This document shows, piece by piece, positions 59,822-64,000 of a DNA stretch of 64,000 bases. The translations under genes and the position numbers were made by a program. Every line of letters starts with the position of its first letter. The first letter of the stretch is position 1. Location: NCBI RefSeq assembly GCF_002906655.1, contig NZ_CP025794.1, positions 2,418,001 through 2,482,000 on the forward strand, read 5' to 3'. Source of the DNA: Vibrio hyugaensis (GTDB lineage Bacteria; Pseudomonadota; Gammaproteobacteria; Enterobacterales; Vibrionaceae). The notes under the pieces were generated by a model, which searched no databases, was not told the DNA's origin, and saw only the letters and a program-made list of their open reading frames with translations.

Positions 59822-59845
59822 CAAAGTCATCGACTGTTGACTTTG
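59822..59845. repeat. Inverted repeat between queG and tsaE
   Basis: CAAAGTCA and TGACTTTG are perfect arms around an 8-bp centre. The position, in the divergent gap about 100 bp before queG and 175 bp before tsaE, suits an operator. No known regulator is recognised. The rest of the 297-bp gap shows nothing else. Confidence 0.5.
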
Positions 59846-60020
59846 ATGTGACCAAATCTGTTTATGCATTCAATAGAATCAGGGAATTAGGATTTGTCTT
59901 TTTGACTACTTTTTTCGCATATATGACATTTGAGAGCTTGTCTCTCAAAACCAACACAGTTTACTATTCCTGTTCTTTTGATTTTTATATAGTCAACGAT
60001 CATTAGTTAGAGATACATCA

Positions 60021-60485
60021 ATGAGCACGAAACAATTTAATCTTAAAGATGAGCATGAAACGGTAGCACTTGGTACCGCATTGGCTCAGCTTTGTTCTCA
60101 ACAAACCACTATTTATCTACACGGGGATCTGGGTGCGGGTAAAACAACATTTAGTCGTGGTTTTGTCCGTGCTCTTGGTCATCAAGGCAATGTAAAAAGT
60201 CCAACCTATACTTTGGTTGAACCTTATCAGTTGGATAAGTGGCAAGTTTATCACTTTGACCTTTATCGTCTTGCGGATCCTGAAGAACTTGAGTTCATGG
60301 GGATTCGTGATTATTTCACTGATGATGCGATTTGCTTAGTTGAATGGCCAGAAAAAGGGCAAGGATTGCTGCCACAGCCAGATCTTGATGTGGACATTCG
60401 TTACCAAGGCGAGCAGCGTGTAGCCGAATTAACGGCGAATAATGAATATGGTGTGCAGTTACTCAGTCAATTGGAGCTATGTTGA
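60021..60485 (+). CDS. tsaE: tRNA threonylcarbamoyladenosine ATPase TsaE
   Basis: This 154-aa P-loop protein has Walker [10 protein letters not shown] (residues 35-43), [10 protein letters not shown], and [16 protein letters not shown]. It acts with TsaB and TsaD to make t6A37 in tRNAs reading ANN codons. Its last seven bases overlap the amiB start, so the two are translationally coupled. Confidence 0.97.
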   Translation: MSTKQFNLKDEHETVALGTALAQLCSQQTTIYLHGDLGAGKTTFSRGFVRALGHQGNVKSPTYTLVEPYQLDKWQVYHFDLYRLADPEELEFMGIRDYFTDDAICLVEWPEKGQGLLPQPDLDVDIRYQGEQRVAELTANNEYGVQLLSQLELC

Positions 60486-62200
60486 GTCTTTCAAAATTTA
60501 GAGCAGTGGCAGCGTTAGTTGCCACTTTTCTCCTTATCATCCCCAATTTAGCGTTTGCTAACGTTGTTAAAAGTTTCCGAGTATGGCCTTCACCTGATGA
60601 GACTCGTGTCGTCATCGATTTAAGCGCGGAAGCTGACTATTCCTATTTCTCTCTATCTGGGCCGGATCGCCTTGTTGTGGATCTCAAAAACACATCAATG
60701 CAAGCGAAGTTGCCTGTCACTGTGACGGATAGTCCAGTGTTGAAGCGAGTGCGCAAAAGCTCTCCGCCTAATAAAAACACTTACCGTTTGGTGTTTGAGT
60801 TGAAAAAAGGTGTTAAAGCCGAGTTGTTTACGCTCAGCCCGACACCGGGTGGTCAATATGGTCATCGTCTCGTCATTGACCTGCCACATGGCAAAAAGAC
60901 AGCGACACCAGCGGCTAAGCCAAATAAGCCAACAACGACCAACAAAGACATGAGCACGGTACAGCGCGCTCAAGAAATTTTGATTGTGATCGACCCTGGT
61001 CATGGCGGTGAAGATCCTGGCTCTATTGGCCCATCTCGTCGTAAATACGAAAAAGATGCGGTACTGAGTATTTCTCGTAAACTGTCGGTGCAACTCAATG
61101 CCGTTCCGGGTATCAAAACTCGCATGACGCGTACCGGAGATTACTTCGTTAACTTGAACCGTCGTGTTGCGATTGCACGTGAAAATGATGCTCATCTGTT
61201 GATCTCAATTCACGCGGATGCCTTTACTTCACCAAAACCACGCGGTGGCTCTGTCTTCGTTTTGAATACACGCCGAGCAAACACAGAAATTTCTCGTTGG
61301 GTTGAAAACCACGAGAAACAGTCTGAGATCCTAGGTGGCTCTGGTACTGCGTTTGTCAGTAACACCAATGACCGCAATGTTAACCAGACATTGTTAGACC
61401 TTCAGTTCAGCCATTCTCAGAAAGAAGGTTACAAGTTGGCGACGAGTATTTTGGGGGAAATGGGCAAAGTCGCTCGTTTGCATAACTCAAAACCAATCAA
61501 TACCAGTCTTGCGGTTTTACGCTCTCCACAGATCCCTTCAGTACTGGTTGAAACCGGCTTTATCTCGAACCCAACGGAAGAGAAGTTATTGTTCCAACGT
61601 GCTCACCAAGACAAGTTAGCGCGTGCGATCACTAAAGCCGTTGTTCAGTACTTAAAAGATAATCCACCAGAAGGTACGGTGTTCTCTTCTTCATCGAAGT
61701 CTGCTGTTCACACGGTAAAGCGAGGTGAGTCTTTATCTGTGATTGCGCAAAAATACGGAACGTCGACCAAAGCCATCATGAGTGCGAATAAACTTAAATC
61801 TAGTGGTTTGGCGGTCGGTCAGAAGTTGAAGATTCCGGGCTCTGGTGCGGTTTCTATCTCGATTCCAAATAAACCTAATACGGTGGAAACTGAGACAATC
61901 ACACACACGGTTAAATCAGGTGAGTTCCTCGGTAAGATCGCCAGTCATTACAAAGTGAAGATTGCCGATATTCGTCGTGAAAATAATCTGAAATCAGACA
62001 CGGTTTGGGTCGGTCAGAAGCTGAAAATCACTGTCGCAGTGAAAGACAAGCCAATCCGCAAGCACAAAGTTGCTCGTGGTGAATACCTAGGTAAGATTGC
62101 ATCGAAGTATGGCGTTAGCGTCTCAAGCATTCGTAAAGCAAACAACCTGCGTTCTGACGAGCTTGCCGTAGGACAGGTACTGATCATTCCAAACAAATAA
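60479..62200 (+). CDS. amiB: N-acetylmuramoyl-L-alanine amidase AmiB
   Basis: This 573-aa protein has a signal peptide (~1-28) and an AMIN domain (~30-130) for septal targeting. A proline/threonine-rich linker leads to the Amidase_3 zinc domain with its metal ligands in [20 protein letters not shown] and ISIHADAF and the catalytic Glu in VETGFISN. Three C-terminal LysM repeats follow (~405-450, 470-515, 525-570; each has a GxxLSxIAxK-type start). E. coli AmiB has no LysM domains, so the Vibrio enzyme has a different wall-binding design. It splits daughter-cell peptidoglycan and is activated by EnvC (42 kb). Confidence 0.96.
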   Translation: MLSLSKFRAVAALVATFLLIIPNLAFANVVKSFRVWPSPDETRVVIDLSAEADYSYFSLSGPDRLVVDLKNTSMQAKLPVTVTDSPVLKRVRKSSPPNKNTYRLVFELKKGVKAELFTLSPTPGGQYGHRLVIDLPHGKKTATPAAKPNKPTTTNKDMSTVQRAQEILIVIDPGHGGEDPGSIGPSRRKYEKDAVLSISRKLSVQLNAVPGIKTRMTRTGDYFVNLNRRVAIARENDAHLLISIHADAFTSPKPRGGSVFVLNTRRANTEISRWVENHEKQSEILGGSGTAFVSNTNDRNVNQTLLDLQFSHSQKEGYKLATSILGEMGKVARLHNSKPINTSLAVLRSPQIPSVLVETGFISNPTEEKLLFQRAHQDKLARAITKAVVQYLKDNPPEGTVFSSSSKSAVHTVKRGESLSVIAQKYGTSTKAIMSANKLKSSGLAVGQKLKIPGSGAVSISIPNKPNTVETETITHTVKSGEFLGKIASHYKVKIADIRRENNLKSDTVWVGQKLKITVAVKDKPIRKHKVARGEYLGKIASKYGVSVSSIRKANNLRSDELAVGQVLIIPNK

Positions 62201-62218
62201 GTGAGCTTATAACTCATC

Positions 62219-64000
62219 ATGACCATTAAGATTTTGCCAGCTCGGTTGGCAAACCAAATCGCGGCAGGAGAAGTGGTTGAAAGACCCGCTTCTGTCGTGA
62301 AAGAACTGGTAGAAAACAGTCTCGACTCTGGCGCGACTCGAATCGATATCGATATCGAAAAAGGTGGCGCCAAGCTAATTCGCGTGCGCGATAACGGCAA
62401 AGGGATTGTTAAAGATGAGTTAGGTCTGGCGCTCAGTCGTCATGCCACCTCTAAGATCCACACATTGGACGATCTTGAAGCCATCATGAGTCTGGGTTTC
62501 CGTGGTGAGGCGTTAGCGAGTATCAGCTCGGTCTCGCGCCTTACCATGACTTCTCGCCCAGCAGCACAAGAACAAGCGTGGAGTGCTTACTCTGAAGGTC
62601 GAGATATGCAAGTTAAGCTCCAACCGACTGCACATCCGATAGGCACCTCGGTTGAAGTATTAGACCTATTTTTCAATACGCCGGCACGTCGCAAATTCCT
62701 TAGAACTGAAAAGACGGAATTCGCACACATTGATGAGCTTTTGAAGCGTATCGCACTGAGCCGCTTTGACGTTACCATCAACGTACGCCACAACGGCAAA
62801 ATGATCCGTCAATACCGCGCGGCAAAGAACCAACTGCAAACTGAAAAGCGTATTGCGGCGGTATGTGGTAACGCCTTTGTGCGTAATATGCTGCGTATTG
62901 AACTGGAGCATCAAGGGTTGAAGCTTCACGGCTGGATCACGACGCCGGAGGGGGCAAGACAGCAAAGCGATTTGCAGTACTGTTATGTGAATGGGCGAAT
63001 GATGCGTGACAAGTTGATCAATCATGCGATTCGCCAAAGCTATGAAACCAGCCTTAAGCCAGATCAGTTTGCTGCGTATGTGTTGTTTATTGAACTGGAC
63101 CCGCACCAAGTGGATGTGAACGTGCATCCAGCCAAGCATGAAGTGCGTTTCCATCAAGCCCGCTTAGTGCATGACTTTATCTATCAAGCTTTGGCAGATG
63201 CGCTTGCGCAAAGCTCGGTGATTGATAAACCTCACGTCAACGAATCCGCGTTCCACCATGCCGACCCTGTTGAATCTTTTGAGGCAAGCACGGAAAATCA
63301 AGAACCAGTCAGCGCACCAGAGCCTGTGAATTCTCCTGTGCCAGAGCATGTCTATCAAGCGATTGATAACACTCCAGCTTATCCGGGGCGTTCAGACTAT
63401 GAAACGAAACCTCGCGATAGGGCACCAAGTGATTCTTCTGTGCGAGAAGCACGTCCGGCGGATTCTTTCAGACGAACAGATTGGGTTGAATCAAAACCTG
63501 CGCCTAAACCAAGTTCTAACAGAGAACAACGTCATGCAGAGCCTGCGCCAAGTAAACAAGAAGTGCGTGCTTATCATGAATTGCTTCAAACGCCAGACTT
63601 TGAGCCTCAAACTGAAACGATCAGAGAGGCGGTAAGCGTATCAACAGAGACAGAACTCTCTCCCGTTACGGCACTTAGCAAAGCTTTAGCCGTGGTGGAC
63701 GAACAGTATGTGTTGATGAGCAGCGACAGTGGCGCAGCTTTGGTCGCGTTGCCAAGAGCGGAGTTTTATCGGACCAAAGGTCAGCTCACACCAAGTGACG
63801 GAGCGTTAAAAGCTCAACCGTTACTGGTACCATTATCGATCAAGTTGGAATCGAGCTTGGTTCAATTAGCACAAGATTATCAGCAAGATTTTGCTCAGCT
63901 TGGTATCCAGCTAAAATCACGAAATGATAAAGCGTTGATGGTCATGGGAGTACCGGCCCCGTTGCGCCAACAAAACTTACAAAATCTGATACCAGATCTG
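62219..64000 (+). CDS. mutL: DNA mismatch repair protein MutL (right end cut off)
   Basis: The window holds the first 594 codons. The protein begins [20 protein letters not shown] and shows the GHKL ATPase motifs: [11 protein letters not shown] (N-box), [19 protein letters not shown] and [14 protein letters not shown] polar linker (~330-480) leads into the start of the C-terminal dimerisation domain ([20 protein letters not shown]). It links MutS mismatch recognition to MutH. It starts 18 bp after amiB in one operon. The open frame reaches the edge with no stop. Confidence 0.97.
   Translation, partial: MTIKILPARLANQIAAGEVVERPASVVKELVENSLDSGATRIDIDIEKGGAKLIRVRDNGKGIVKDELGLALSRHATSKIHTLDDLEAIMSLGFRGEALASISSVSRLTMTSRPAAQEQAWSAYSEGRDMQVKLQPTAHPIGTSVEVLDLFFNTPARRKFLRTEKTEFAHIDELLKRIALSRFDVTINVRHNGKMIRQYRAAKNQLQTEKRIAAVCGNAFVRNMLRIELEHQGLKLHGWITTPEGARQQSDLQYCYVNGRMMRDKLINHAIRQSYETSLKPDQFAAYVLFIELDPHQVDVNVHPAKHEVRFHQARLVHDFIYQALADALAQSSVIDKPHVNESAFHHADPVESFEASTENQEPVSAPEPVNSPVPEHVYQAIDNTPAYPGRSDYETKPRDRAPSDSSVREARPADSFRRTDWVESKPAPKPSSNREQRHAEPAPSKQEVRAYHELLQTPDFEPQTETIREAVSVSTETELSPVTALSKALAVVDEQYVLMSSDSGAALVALPRAEFYRTKGQLTPSDGALKAQPLLVPLSIKLESSLVQLAQDYQQDFAQLGIQLKSRNDKALMVMGVPAPLRQQNLQNLIPDL

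Overview
This window is a stretch of the main chromosome of a gammaproteobacterium, almost certainly a Vibrio. The Harveyi clade (parahaemolyticus/alginolyticus/harveyi) is my best guess but cannot be proven from the sequence alone. The evidence is the gene order (epmB-efp, frdABCD-epmA, cysE-gpsA-secB, psd-rsgA/orn-tRNA-queG-tsaE-amiB-mutL), the CrbS/CrbR acetate regulators, and a large glycine/initiator tRNA array typical of fast-growing vibrios. I see no prophage, insertion sequence, integron or CRISPR array. Both edges cut a gene: acs on the left and mutL on the right.

Layout. (1) 1-14.3 kb is an acetate and redox region: the start of acs, a DEDD exonuclease, a CBS/nucleotidyltransferase protein, an HcaT-like transporter, the SSS-domain hybrid kinase CrbS, an iron-regulated small gene plus fumC under a near-perfect Fur box, a two-gene sodium:solute symporter, a MarC protein and the response regulator CrbR. 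(2) 14.4-20.4 kb holds dsbD, dcuA, aspA and fxsA, in the order known from E. coli but without cutA. (3) 20.4-28.2 kb holds trmL, Mn-type sodA with its own Fur box, cpxRA divergent from a cpxP/spy gene across a perfect CpxR box, fieF, pfkA and a MATE exporter. (4) 28.4-42 kb holds groESL, a secreted repeat protein, an MgtC-like protein, epmB/efp, an iodotyrosine-deiodinase-like flavoenzyme, frdABCD, epmA, a VanZ-like protein, a TetR regulator and a DHH phosphoesterase. (5) 42-56 kb holds envC, cysE, gpsA, secB, a rhodanese, gpmI, a DMT exporter, a chemoreceptor, a DASS transporter, psd, rsgA and orn. (6) 56.2-58.0 kb is an array of 8 tRNA-Gly(GCC) and 6 tRNA-fMet genes built from an exact 542-bp tandem unit. 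(7) 58.0-58.6 kb is non-coding, AT-rich and carries three DnaA boxes. (8) 58.6-64 kb holds queG, tsaE, amiB and mutL.

How the genes work together. AspA, DcuA, FumC and FrdABCD make up an aspartate/fumarate-to-succinate respiration set. Acs, CrbS, CrbR and probably the paired symporter form the acetate switch. EF-P and two of its modification enzymes (EpmA, EpmB) are all present. EnvC and AmiB are an activator and amidase pair for cell separation.

The most interesting element is the intergenic region between the tRNA array and queG. In E. coli the DnaA-titrating locus datA lies in the same position (glyVXY-queG). Here the gap has an inverted pair of perfect DnaA boxes, a third consensus box and an IHF-like site, so I propose it as a Vibrio datA counterpart. 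Other points worth a second look are the intact E-Y-K signature in the deiodinase-like protein, the expansion of initiator tRNA genes with two D-loop isoforms and decayed tRNA fragments, and the Fur-fumC operon.
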